Assembly (NCBI GenBank): GCA_027293665.1
Contig: JAPUFN010000420.1
Coordinates: forward strand, 1-8,770
Direction of reading: 5' to 3'
DNA length: 8,770 bases
Source: Gammaproteobacteria bacterium
GTDB taxonomy: Bacteria; Pseudomonadota; Gammaproteobacteria; Pseudomonadales; Azotimanducaceae
In this document: piece after piece, positions 1 to 6,679 of the stretch
Position numbering within the stretch: the first letter of the stretch is position 1
Layout: each line of letters opens with the position of its first letter
The notes under the pieces: generated by a model
Database searches by the model: none
Told to the model about the DNA's origin: nothing
Seen by the model: the letters and a program-made list of their open reading frames with translations, nothing else
Position numbers and translations under genes: made by a program

Positions 1-885
1 GATCGCCTGCCGGTAGATGTGATCGGCGACGTCACCGGCGGCAAAGACTCCCGGAATGCTCGTCGCCGTTGCGTTTCCGTCGACGCCACTGTTCGTGCGG
101 ATATAGCCTCCTGCCATATCCAGCTGACCGGCGAAGATTTCTGTATTGGGCACGTGACCAATGGCGATGAAGACGCCTGTCAGGTCGATATCCCGCGTGG
201 TGCCTTCTTTGTCGGCGATTCGCATACCGGTAACCCCGGCGTCATCACCGAGAACCTCTGCAAGCGTGTGATTCCAGATGGGTTCGATGTTGTCCTTCGC
301 AAACAACCGATCCTGCAGAATTTTTTCTGCCCTGAGTTCATCGCGCCGGTGAACGAGGTGGACCTTGGTGCAGATGTTTGACAGGTACAGCGCTTCCTCG
401 GCAGCAGTGTTGCCACCACCAATAACTGCGACTTCCTGGTTTCTGAAGAAAAAGCCATCGCAGGTTGCGCATGCACTGACACCGCGACCTTTGTAGGCGT
501 CCTCTGATTCCAACCCCAGGTACATGGCGGATGCGCCTGTTGCGATGATCAGTGCATCACACGTGTAGGTCGCTGAATCGCCGGTGAGCGTCAGCTTCCC
601 ATTCGAGACATCGGCTGCGTTGATGTGATCGTTGATGATCCTGGAGTCAAATCTTTCGATGTGCTCGGACATCTGCGCCATGAGTTCCGGACCCTGCAGT
701 TCCGCATGCCCACCTGGCCAGTTCTCTACCTCGGTCGTGGTCGTCAGCTGACCGCCGACCTCAACACCAGTGATGAGAACCGGTTTCAAGTTGGCTCGTG
801 CGGCATACAGCGTTGCGGTGTAGCCCGCAGGACCAGAACCGAGAACGATCAATCGATGATGTTGCTGAGGCACGCTAGTACTCAA
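1..885 (-). CDS. trxB: Thioredoxin reductase (NADPH), C-terminus cut by window edge
   Basis: Flavoprotein that transfers electrons from NADPH through FAD and a CxxC disulfide to thioredoxin in the cytoplasm. Reading leftward, 295 codons are open to the window edge. The FAD-binding motif GSGPAG is at residues 16-21, the redox motif CATC at Cys139/Cys142, the NADPH-binding motif GGGNTA follows, then HRRDE. The second FAD motif GVFAAGDVADH lies next to the edge. The family is about 315-320 residues, so roughly the last 20-25 are missing. The start is uncertain. TTG at 883-885 gives MSTSVPQQHHRLIVLGSG, which resembles gammaproteobacterial TrxB N-termini. GTG at 871-873 has a short GAG upstream and is also possible. 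No ATG is available near the N-terminus. Identification is very secure; only the start is doubtful. Confidence 0.97.
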   Translation of the reverse strand, partial: MSTSVPQQHHRLIVLGSGPAGYTATLYAARANLKPVLITGVEVGGQLTTTTEVENWPGGHAELQGPELMAQMSEHIERFDSRIINDHINAADVSNGKLTLTGDSATYTCDALIIATGASAMYLGLESEDAYKGRGVSACATCDGFFFRNQEVAVIGGGNTAAEEALYLSNICTKVHLVHRRDELRAEKILQDRLFAKDNIEPIWNHTLAEVLGDDAGVTGMRIADKEGTTRDIDLTGVFIAIGHVPNTEIFAGQLDMAGGYIRTNSGVDGNATATSIPGVFAAGDVADHIYRQAI

Positions 886-999
886 ATTCGAAACGGCCGG
901 TATTGTATACACCCGCTGGTGGCTTCGGCCAGTTGTGGCAAACAATGGGTGGGGAACCTGAATTTAATGCGTATCTGATCTGCAGTTTCTGATATTAAT

Positions 1000-1028
1000 A
1001 TTATATAAAACAGATGGATACGTGGAAG
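1000..1028 (-). promoter_or_regulatory. Probable sigma-70 promoter for trxB
   Basis: On the minus strand a perfect TATAAT -10 (1000-1005) lies 17 bp after CTTCCA (1023-1028), a 3/6 match to TTGACA. It sits in an AT-rich island between the STAS-like gene and trxB and points at trxB, giving a leader of about 105-110 nt. A second, weaker -10-like TACAAT lies close to the trxB start (902-907, minus) without a good -35. Inferred from consensus only. Confidence 0.42.
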
Positions 1029-1058
1029 TGGTAGATTAGTTCCAAGATTCAACTGCGA

Positions 1059-1463
1059 TCAATCTAGAGTCGGGTCGAGAGTATCGGCAGGCAGGTCGAG
1101 CCACTCGAGGGCGGCTGTTGGCTCGCTAAACACCTCGATTGCCAGGTGAGTCGACCACACGCTCTGGATCACACGACACAAGCCCAGCGTGATCTCGTTA
1201 CCGACAACATAGGCTGCACGAAGACCTTCCTGTGGCTGACGATGCTCGCGATCGGTGTTGCCCACGGCCAGCGTGTCGGCGATCGACATATCAAGGCTCA
1301 CAATATCCTGATAGTCGAATAGTACCCGGGTGGTATCGGGTAACCAGGCCGCCCAAAAGTCACGATCGAGCGCAACGAGATTGGATTTGTCCAGGCAGCC
1401 GCGCAGTTTGGCAACAATCAGTGAGTGTTCTGGAAATGTTTCTATGTGGTACTCAAGGCTCAT
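1059..1463 (-). CDS. Small SpoIIAA/STAS-like protein, function unknown
   Basis: A 134-residue soluble protein without signal peptide, membrane segment or cysteine motif. It follows the pattern of the SpoIIAA-like/STAS superfamily: an N-terminal strand pair (EYHIETFPEHSLIVAKLRG), a central strand-loop (VLFDYQDIVSLDMS), then a strand (LRAAYVVGN), a helix and a strand (LAIEVFSEPTAALEWLDLP). The C-terminal 'EVFSEPTAALEWL' segment is typical of stand-alone proteins of this type, which have no agreed function. ATG at 1463 is preferred over the in-frame TTG at 1469 because GGGAAA lies at a proper distance from it. The gene is leftward, separated from trxB by about 170 nt, and divergent from the thioesterase gene by about 95 nt. 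The fold assignment comes from the sequence pattern and is moderately sure; no partner kinase or phosphatase is visible. Confidence 0.75.
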   Translation of the reverse strand: MSLEYHIETFPEHSLIVAKLRGCLDKSNLVALDRDFWAAWLPDTTRVLFDYQDIVSLDMSIADTLAVGNTDREHRQPQEGLRAAYVVGNEITLGLCRVIQSVWSTHLAIEVFSEPTAALEWLDLPADTLDPTLD

Positions 1464-1518
1464 AGGCAATTTCCCGGGCTCGTATCCAATCGGCCTTTCT
1501 GATGTAACCCGCCGAGCA

Positions 1519-1546
1519 TCTTTACGCTAGGCTTAACTTTTTGCAA
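1519..1546 (-). promoter_or_regulatory. Possible promoter for the STAS-like gene
   Basis: On the minus strand TTGCAA (1541-1546) is followed after 16 bp by TAAAGA (1519-1524), pointing at the STAS-like gene with a leader of about 50 nt. Both hexamers are partial matches. This lies in the short divergent region that must also hold the thioesterase promoter, for which I see no clear hexamers. Confidence 0.22.
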
Positions 1547-1559
1547 CGGTGACTGGGTA

Positions 1560-1949
1560 ATGAATTTGCAAAAACGTGTCACAGCGGATGCACCGCTCCT
1601 GGAGTTGCTTGGCATCCGCTGCGGTGATCTCGATGAGCCGATTGTGCTCTATCTGGATGTGCGGCAGGAGATGATCAACGCCGGTGGAATGTGTCATGGC
1701 GGATTCCTCTATTCCCTGGCCGATACCGCATGTGCCTACAGCCTCAGCCAGGCTGGTGTTGCCGCAGCGACGCTGGATGCGAGTATTACTTACCTCAAAC
1801 CGGCACATGCCGGTGAAACCGTGATAGCACGAGCGAACGTGCTGAAGCTCGGGCGTCGGGTATGTCACAGTGAGGTACGGCTGGAAACCGCGTCGGGTGA
1901 GTTGTTGGCTACTTTTCGTGGCACTTGCGTCAACGCCACAGGCAATTAG
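1560..1949 (+). CDS. PaaI-like hotdog-fold acyl-CoA thioesterase
   Basis: A 129-residue cytoplasmic protein of the PaaI/4HBT hotdog family, which hydrolyses (often aromatic) acyl-CoA thioesters and works as a homotetramer. The family active-site segment is clear: CHGGFLYSLADTACAY at residues 45-60, with Asp55 at the position of the PaaI catalytic aspartate and His46-Gly47-Gly48 at the start of the central helix. A preceding Asn40-Ala-Gly-Gly aligns with the NGHG-type loop. The later strands (ITYLKPAHAGETVIARANV and the terminal LLATFRGTCV) complete the fold. Length matches the family. ATG at 1560 leaves a normal short N-terminal helix; the ribosome binding site is weak (GGGTA directly before it). 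No phenylacetate-catabolic genes lie next to it, so the substrate cannot be inferred and housekeeping CoA-ester clearance is possible. Its stop overlaps the convergent cytochrome gene. Confidence 0.9.
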   Translation: MNLQKRVTADAPLLELLGIRCGDLDEPIVLYLDVRQEMINAGGMCHGGFLYSLADTACAYSLSQAGVAAATLDASITYLKPAHAGETVIARANVLKLGRRVCHSEVRLETASGELLATFRGTCVNATGN

Positions 1950-2308
1950 GGGAGTTCATCGCCTTCATGGCAGGCGAAACACTGCCGTGTCGGGCCACCG
2001 TCTTCAGCCAGTGCCTGCTTTTCCAGATGGCAATTCCGACACAGGTCATGAAACTGTTCTTCGATGAGGGCGACGATTGCCGGATCGGTCTTGTGACATT
2101 CGAAGCACAGCCCGAGCCCGGTTGAATCGTTGAAGTTGTGATGGCAATCGATACAGCTGACACTCTTGTGGTCCATGTGTGCGAAGTTGACGGGCAGCAT
2201 GGGCGCGTCAGCAATGCTTTTCTCGCGCAGCACGATGAGCATCACCACAAATGCCACGAGGGCCGTGCCCGCAACTATGCGAGCGCCCGCGGCTATGTGA
2301 AACAGCAC
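1946..2308 (-). CDS. Membrane-anchored tetraheme cytochrome c (c3/c7-like)
   Basis: A 120-residue c-type cytochrome predicted to carry four covalent hemes in the periplasm. Residues 5-27 form one hydrophobic helix followed by RxK, likely an uncleaved anchor or signal sequence. The rest holds four CxxCH sites: CIDCH 52-56, CFECH 68-72, CRNCH 90-94 and CFACH 110-114. Four further histidines (His44, His47, His57, His87) are just enough to give every heme bis-His coordination, as in class III small multiheme cytochromes. The start chosen is GTG 2306-2308, which overlaps the upstream gene by 16 nt and has GGGG about 10 nt before it. A longer reading from GTG 2350 adds 14 residues ahead of the helix and would need a 58-nt overlap. 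As the last gene of the leftward cluster, it probably carries electrons to or from the diheme membrane protein. Heme count is secure; partner and direction are inferred. Confidence 0.9.
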   Translation of the reverse strand: MLFHIAAGARIVAGTALVAFVVMLIVLREKSIADAPMLPVNFAHMDHKSVSCIDCHHNFNDSTGLGLCFECHKTDPAIVALIEEQFHDLCRNCHLEKQALAEDGGPTRQCFACHEGDELP

Positions 2309-2973
2309 AGGTTTTTGGCCCCGGCGTAGACGCCAGCCAGCGCAAGGCACGCAGCGAAGCTCGTAATGCCCTGGCGGTCTGCCAGATCGTCAGACAGTGG
2401 AGGTGCGGATCGCGTGAGGGATGCAGTGAACCGACGCCGGCCGTAAGCATATGCTGGAACGCTGAGCACGAGCAGGCAGAACAACAGGCTGTGCAGTATC
2501 CCGTTGATGACGAAGTTTGTGCCCAGCACATGCCAGACGCTCGTCAGGATCGCCGCGACGGAAACGATCAGATGCCATTGACGGAATCGGCTGAAACCGC
2601 GATACAGGACTCTGCGAGGTGTTGGAAAGGAACTCACTGTCGCCAGAACAACCAGCAGATAGCCGCCGATGCCAGCGAGCATGTAGAGCGGCGCACGCAG
2701 TTTCAGATACTCGATGACGGTTGGATCCCACACCAGAAAACCCAGCACGTGGCCGCTGATCAGAATGCTCGATACCACGGCCAGGTTGCGGTGCAAGCGC
2801 AGGCGCGGATTGCGCGCCGGGGATTCGGAATCCCACGCAAGCGCGATGAGTACTGCCAAGCCGCAAAATCCCAGGCCGTTGAAGAAATCCCAGAGGAATC
2901 CTGCCGCTGGCAGGCCGCGCGGCAGCAGGATAATCGCGAGCATTGCGACGCATATCAGTGCAAGCGTTGGCAT
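2293..2973 (-). CDS. Ferric-reductase-like diheme transmembrane cytochrome b
   Basis: A 226-residue integral membrane protein with about six or seven hydrophobic segments (roughly 4-18, 27-47, 63-82, 95-113, 134-151, 155-174, 203-219). Two HX13H pairs, His61/His75 and His134/His148, sit in neighbouring helices. This is the bis-heme signature of the ferric reductase/NADPH oxidase/YedZ superfamily, so two stacked b hemes crossing the membrane are expected. The FAD- and NADPH-binding domains of true ferric reductases are absent, so electrons must come from a partner protein. ATG at 2971-2973 is the only start because an in-frame stop lies 15 nt upstream; no strong ribosome binding site is visible. 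It begins 29 nt after the molybdopterin oxidoreductase gene and overlaps the tetraheme cytochrome gene, suggesting translational coupling. Predicted role, by inference: transmembrane wire between the two. Substrate-level ferric reduction cannot be excluded. Confidence 0.85.
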   Translation of the reverse strand: MPTLALICVAMLAIILLPRGLPAAGFLWDFFNGLGFCGLAVLIALAWDSESPARNPRLRLHRNLAVVSSILISGHVLGFLVWDPTVIEYLKLRAPLYMLAGIGGYLLVVLATVSSFPTPRRVLYRGFSRFRQWHLIVSVAAILTSVWHVLGTNFVINGILHSLLFCLLVLSVPAYAYGRRRFTASLTRSAPPLSDDLADRQGITSFAACLALAGVYAGAKNLCCFT

Positions 2974-3002
2974 TGCCGGACGGCGCGATCAGGCCACCAG
3001 TG

Positions 3003-5117
3003 TTAAAGCGGCTTGACGTCCACCGGTATGCCGGTCATATGGGCCTGATTGGAAAGCGGCTCGAAACTGTCACTGCCTGAAGGCAGCAGAACGTTGCAGT
3101 TAACGCCGGCCTTCTCTTTGGCCAGGCGCATGCCGTTGGAGGCCTTGTGACCCCATCCGTGAGTCATCGCGACCACGCCTTCGAGTAATTCGTCACTCAC
3201 TTTCACCGGACACTCGATACTGCCGTTTACATTGCTGATCGTGACCTGAGAACCGTCAGCAATCTGTCGCTTCTCTGCATCTGCGGGGTGCATGAAGAGA
3301 TAGTTTCGATCCCGCGATTTCTGCTTGAGCTTATCGATGTTGCTGTACCAGCTGTTGATCATGTAGCTGTCGCGCTTGGAGATGAGTTTCAAACGGTCCA
3401 CAGGTTCGTTTTTCAACTCGGTGAAGATCTGTGCCATTCGAAGCAGAGCCGGTTCAAACGTGGCTGGATAACAATCGACCAGCTGGTCGGGTGTCTGCAG
3501 GTGCCGCTCGAAAAGCGATTCGGGGGTCGAGCGTTCCAGAGTTATGATTTCGACTTTTTTGAGTTCCGCCATCGAGCGACCCTGAGATCGCAGCATCGCA
3601 TCCACGCGGCCCCAGATGTCCGCGTCTTCATCATCGAGAATCGACTGGAAACCCATCGCTTGCGCTAGAGATTCGTATATCCACCAGTCCGGCTTGCGCT
3701 CATATGCGGGTGGGACCATCGCGGGTGTGTACTGCACACTGGGCTGGTACTGCATACCCAGACCGGTAATGTTGATGTCCTCACGCTCGAATGCGCCTGC
3801 CGCGGGAAGTATGTAGTCCGCATATTCAGCGGTGGCGTTGCGATAGATGTCGACGCAGACCAGCAACTCGAGACTATCCAGCGCTGCGCGCATGCGCGCC
3901 TCGCCACCGATCGACAACACGGGATTGCCAGAGCTTACGAAAAGCGCGCGAATTGGCTCATCTGGATCGCAGATGTAATCGGCCATGAGATTGCCAGGCA
4001 GGTTGATGCCGACACCTCCGGGTTTCTTGATCTGGCCATAGGGTGTCTCTTCGAAACCCTCTGGCACCGCGCTGCCTGCGGCGGGACTGCGTTCGTAAAA
4101 TCCCAGTGAGAAGAAATTTCCGCCTTCACGACCCAGGTTTCCCGTAACGAGAAGTAGCATCTGCAACAGCCAGTAGGCGAGAGTGCCCTGTCGCCCCATG
4201 TTGACCCCGGTTGACATGTGAGCGCACGCACTGCGAGCAGTGGAAAAATCAAGCGCGAGCTTGCGAATCTGCTCTGCGGAAATTCCTACGACACTTGCGA
4301 CTGCATCGGGCGGATACTGTGAAACGAATTCCCGCAGCTGCTCGAGTCCTCTACCGTAGCGTTCAGCAGTTTCGTCGAAGCGTTCCACCTCATGGATCAT
4401 CGCCGCGAGAAGATAGACGTCTGTGTCCGGTTGGACTTTTATGACTTTGCCGACTGTCCGTGCCGATTCGATCTCCCGTGGGTTGATATAGATAACTTTT
4501 GCACCACGAGCTTCTGCATCTTTCAGGTGTTGCATTGGATGCGGCAGCGAGATAAATGACATGTGGCTGACGGCCGGATTCTCGCCGAAGAGAACAATGT
4601 AGTCAGAATGATCTATGTCGGGTAGCGGATGCAGGGTTCGCGTGCCAAAGACCGCTTCGCTCCCGGCGAACTTGTTCGCACAGTCCTGCGTGCCGGAGCT
4701 GAAATGTTTCTTCGCACCCAGTTGGCGAACGAAATTTCCGAACGATGGACCATAGAGGGAGTTGAACCCGGTTGGATTCCCGGTATAGCTGCCAATCGCA
4801 TTCACACCGCTGGTGTCTTTTATGGTCGTCAGACGTTCTGCAATTTCGCTGAGAGCCGTCTCCCAGGAAATCTTTTCAAAAACTCCGTCTGCGTTTTTCT
4901 TCAGCGGGTAATTCAGACGATCGGGGTCGTGATGAATGTCGAATCCGTAGATGCCCTTGTTGCAGACGAAGCCTTTGGAAATTGGATGGTCCTTGTCCGC
5001 CTCCAGCGAGATCAGCTCATCACCGCTGGTGGTTGCGAGCAGCCCGCAGGCTGGTTCACAGACACGGCAAAACGTCCGCCGGGTTGTGGTTCTGCTCTCT
5101 GCGTGTTTCGTATCCAC
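3003..5117 (-). CDS. Molybdopterin-dependent oxidoreductase (DMSO reductase superfamily), substrate unknown
   Basis: A 704-residue catalytic subunit binding a [4Fe-4S] cluster and a bis-molybdopterin guanine dinucleotide cofactor. The N-terminal cluster site is Cys17-x2-Cys20-x3-Cys24 with Cys52, and Lys54 follows. The central molybdopterin domain covers about 65-480, with motifs such as FGENPAVSH, FVSSGNPVLS and AEYADYILPAAGAFERED. The C-terminal dinucleotide-binding domain covers about 585-700, including AMTHGWGH. Cys146 in SSGTQDCANKF sits where formate dehydrogenase and Nap/Nas-type enzymes place their Mo/W ligand. Unlike formate dehydrogenases it is not followed by His. There is no Tat signal: the RR at 13-14 runs straight into the cluster cysteines, so the enzyme is predicted cytoplasmic. 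The start is GTG with AAGGGAG 10 nt upstream. It follows ccoG by 92 nt and precedes the cytochrome b by 29 nt. The superfamily is certain; the reaction is not known to me. Confidence 0.95.
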   Translation of the reverse strand: MDTKHAESRTTTRRTFCRVCEPACGLLATTSGDELISLEADKDHPISKGFVCNKGIYGFDIHHDPDRLNYPLKKNADGVFEKISWETALSEIAERLTTIKDTSGVNAIGSYTGNPTGFNSLYGPSFGNFVRQLGAKKHFSSGTQDCANKFAGSEAVFGTRTLHPLPDIDHSDYIVLFGENPAVSHMSFISLPHPMQHLKDAEARGAKVIYINPREIESARTVGKVIKVQPDTDVYLLAAMIHEVERFDETAERYGRGLEQLREFVSQYPPDAVASVVGISAEQIRKLALDFSTARSACAHMSTGVNMGRQGTLAYWLLQMLLLVTGNLGREGGNFFSLGFYERSPAAGSAVPEGFEETPYGQIKKPGGVGINLPGNLMADYICDPDEPIRALFVSSGNPVLSIGGEARMRAALDSLELLVCVDIYRNATAEYADYILPAAGAFEREDINITGLGMQYQPSVQYTPAMVPPAYERKPDWWIYESLAQAMGFQSILDDEDADIWGRVDAMLRSQGRSMAELKKVEIITLERSTPESLFERHLQTPDQLVDCYPATFEPALLRMAQIFTELKNEPVDRLKLISKRDSYMINSWYSNIDKLKQKSRDRNYLFMHPADAEKRQIADGSQVTISNVNGSIECPVKVSDELLEGVVAMTHGWGHKASNGMRLAKEKAGVNCNVLLPSGSDSFEPLSNQAHMTGIPVDVKPL

Positions 5118-5127
5118 CTCGATGTGA

Positions 5128-5153
5128 CTCCCTTGCCCGCGAGCCCCATCATA
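5128..5153 (-). promoter_or_regulatory. Ribosome binding site and possible -10 for the molybdopterin oxidoreductase gene
   Basis: On the minus strand AAGGGAG (5128-5134) lies 10 nt before the GTG at 5117 and fixes that start. Upstream, TATGAT (5148-5153) is a 5/6 match to a -10 hexamer, but no good -35 stands at 16-18 bp. The three-gene module may therefore have its own promoter or be read through from ccoG. Confidence 0.35.
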
Positions 5154-5209
5154 ACTCAGGCGCTCGGGGCAATTGCATTAGTCTCAAGCTCACCGGATTA
5201 CAACGTGGC

Positions 5210-6628
5210 TCACCGCAATGGACCCTGAAAGCTGGTGGAATCAGCAACACACTCACTCGTGGCGATATCACACAGCTGCACCGTCACCCGGGTATTTGCC
5301 AGCACGATGGATTCCGGAGTCGCCCGTAGAATCAGTGGCAGATTCACGCGTGTTCCGGGCTGTATGGTGAACTCGCGCGTACTGAGGATTGCCAGGGGCA
5401 GGGCGGAATCCACGTCGAGCTGATAAGCCGTGACACCCTGGGATTTGTTCAATATCTGTACCTCGTATTGGTTGGTTACCAGCCCCTCGACGGTTCGCTG
5501 ATAGAGCTCACCGCGGACACGCTGCACCTCGACATCGAATGGCGCGCGATTCGACAACGCAAAGGCAAAACCTGTAATCAACACGAGAAGTGCCGCGAGA
5601 GACCAGACACTGCGCCCCCTGTACCAGCGCGTGGCGCTATTGGTCAATGCGTTTTGCGAGGTGTAGCGGATCAGCCCTGGCGGGTACTCCATCTTCTGCA
5701 TCACTTCGGCACATGCATCAACGCAGTGAGCACAACCTGTGCATTCGTATTGAAGGCCGTTGCGGATGTCTATGCCTACCGGACAAACCTGGACGCACAA
5801 TCCACAATCTATGCAATCGCCCGACTTCCGTTCACTGGTTTGTGCGTTATCTACTTCAGTACTGCGCTCTCGCCTGGGTTCGCCGCGGCCGGGATCATAA
5901 GAAACGGTCAACGTATTAGCATCGAACATGGCCGCCTGCAGACGTGCATACGGACATACCGAGAGGCATACGCGTTCGCGTAGCCAGCCTGCGTTGAAGT
6001 AGGTGGCGGCGCTGAACACTACGACCCACAGTGTTGCCTGGCCGCTCGCCTGAAAAGTGACGATGTTGAGTGTCAGTGCGCCCATTTCGGTGAAGTAACC
6101 GACGAACGTCAGACCTGTCAGTGTCGCGCAGACGAGCCATATCGAGTGCTTGAGAGTACGTTTAACGATCTTGCCGACAGACCACGGCGCTTGAGCAAGA
6201 CGAACGCGCTGCTGCCCTGGTCCTTCGGTGATCTGCTCCGCCCACATGAAGATGGCCGTCCACACGGTTTGTGGACAGGTGTAGCCGCACCACAGTCGTC
6301 CAAACATGGCCGTAAACGTGAACAATCCCGTGGCTGCAATGACGACCAGCCAGCCCGGAAGCCATAGTTCGCCCGGAAAGAAAGTCATGTTGAAGAGGTG
6401 AATCTGCCTCTGCGGTAGATCGAAGGTAACGACAGGTTGTCCCGCAAATTGAATCCATGGCAGGAGAAAAAAACCGATCAGCAGTGGCCAGCCAGTAAAA
6501 AACTGCAATCGCTGAAAAAATCCGCCTGCGTAGCGGGTGAAGATTTTTTCACGCCGATCGTAGAGGTCCCTCGTGGCGAAACCTTCGAGACGGACCGGCT
6601 CTTCGGGCACACTGCCTGTACTGTTCAA
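5210..6628 (-). CDS. ccoG: CcoG/FixG/RdxA-type membrane iron-sulfur protein
   Basis: A 472-residue polyferredoxin-like inner-membrane protein. CcoG is known as a cupric reductase and accessory factor for cbb3-type cytochrome c oxidase assembly. Visible features in order: LYDRREKIFTRY at 22-33, a first membrane segment near 45-58, LPWIQFAGQP, a second near 90-109, the CxxxCP pair Cys114/Cys118, two more membrane helices, and a second CxxxCP (CLSVCPYARLQAAMFD). Then come two [4Fe-4S] ferredoxin motifs, Cys272/275/278/282-Pro and Cys296/299/302/306, a further membrane segment, and a C-terminal Ig-like FixG domain (about 385-472). TTG at 6626-6628 is the likely start: no ATG or GTG lies between it and the upstream in-frame stop, and CGGA stands 7 nt before it; a GTG eight codons inside is the alternative. 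No ccoN/O/P/Q or ccoI/S lies in the window. Its neighbour downstream is the molybdopterin enzyme. Confidence 0.95.
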   Translation of the reverse strand: MNSTGSVPEEPVRLEGFATRDLYDRREKIFTRYAGGFFQRLQFFTGWPLLIGFFLLPWIQFAGQPVVTFDLPQRQIHLFNMTFFPGELWLPGWLVVIAATGLFTFTAMFGRLWCGYTCPQTVWTAIFMWAEQITEGPGQQRVRLAQAPWSVGKIVKRTLKHSIWLVCATLTGLTFVGYFTEMGALTLNIVTFQASGQATLWVVVFSAATYFNAGWLRERVCLSVCPYARLQAAMFDANTLTVSYDPGRGEPRRERSTEVDNAQTSERKSGDCIDCGLCVQVCPVGIDIRNGLQYECTGCAHCVDACAEVMQKMEYPPGLIRYTSQNALTNSATRWYRGRSVWSLAALLVLITGFAFALSNRAPFDVEVQRVRGELYQRTVEGLVTNQYEVQILNKSQGVTAYQLDVDSALPLAILSTREFTIQPGTRVNLPLILRATPESIVLANTRVTVQLCDIATSECVADSTSFQGPLR

Positions 6629-6664
6629 GCTGTTTTCCGCCGAGTGAAGTAATTGAGATCCAGG

Positions 6665-6679
6665 CGCCAGCCAATGGCG
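6665..6679. repeat. Inverted repeat in the ccoG leader
   Basis: CGCCA-GCCAA-TGGCG, a perfect 5-bp inverted repeat with a 5-nt loop, directly abutting the next repeat with a 2-base overlap. It may form a hairpin in the leftward ccoG transcript or be chance. No T-run follows on either strand, so it is not a terminator. Confidence 0.4.

Noticed and set aside
19..381. Plus-strand open frame at the left end
   Set aside because: Antisense to the strongly conserved C-terminal half of trxB.
921..932. TGGC-TTCG-GCCA hairpin upstream of trxB as a terminator or RNA element
   Set aside because: Only a 4-bp stem, no T-run after it on either strand, and no gene on the plus strand that would need it.
2251..3006. 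251-codon plus-strand open frame opposite the cytochrome b gene
   Set aside because: It lies wholly antisense to a gene with clear heme and membrane signatures. Its product is rich in Gln, Arg, Cys and charged residues without domain pattern, as expected of a shadow of a membrane-protein gene.
5073..5081. Arg-Arg at residues 13-14 of the molybdopterin enzyme as a Tat signal
   Set aside because: The pair is followed at once by the cluster cysteines FCRVC with no hydrophobic stretch or cleavage site, so it cannot act as a signal peptide.
5141..5170. GCCCC/GGGGC inverted pair between ccoG and the molybdopterin gene as a terminator
   Set aside because: Five base pairs with a long loop and no T-run in the leftward direction; read-through from ccoG remains possible.
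4629..5228. 199-codon plus-strand open frame opposite the molybdopterin oxidoreductase N-terminus
   Set aside because: Antisense to conserved cofactor motifs including Cys17-Cys52 and Cys146; no recognisable domain and no ribosome binding site.
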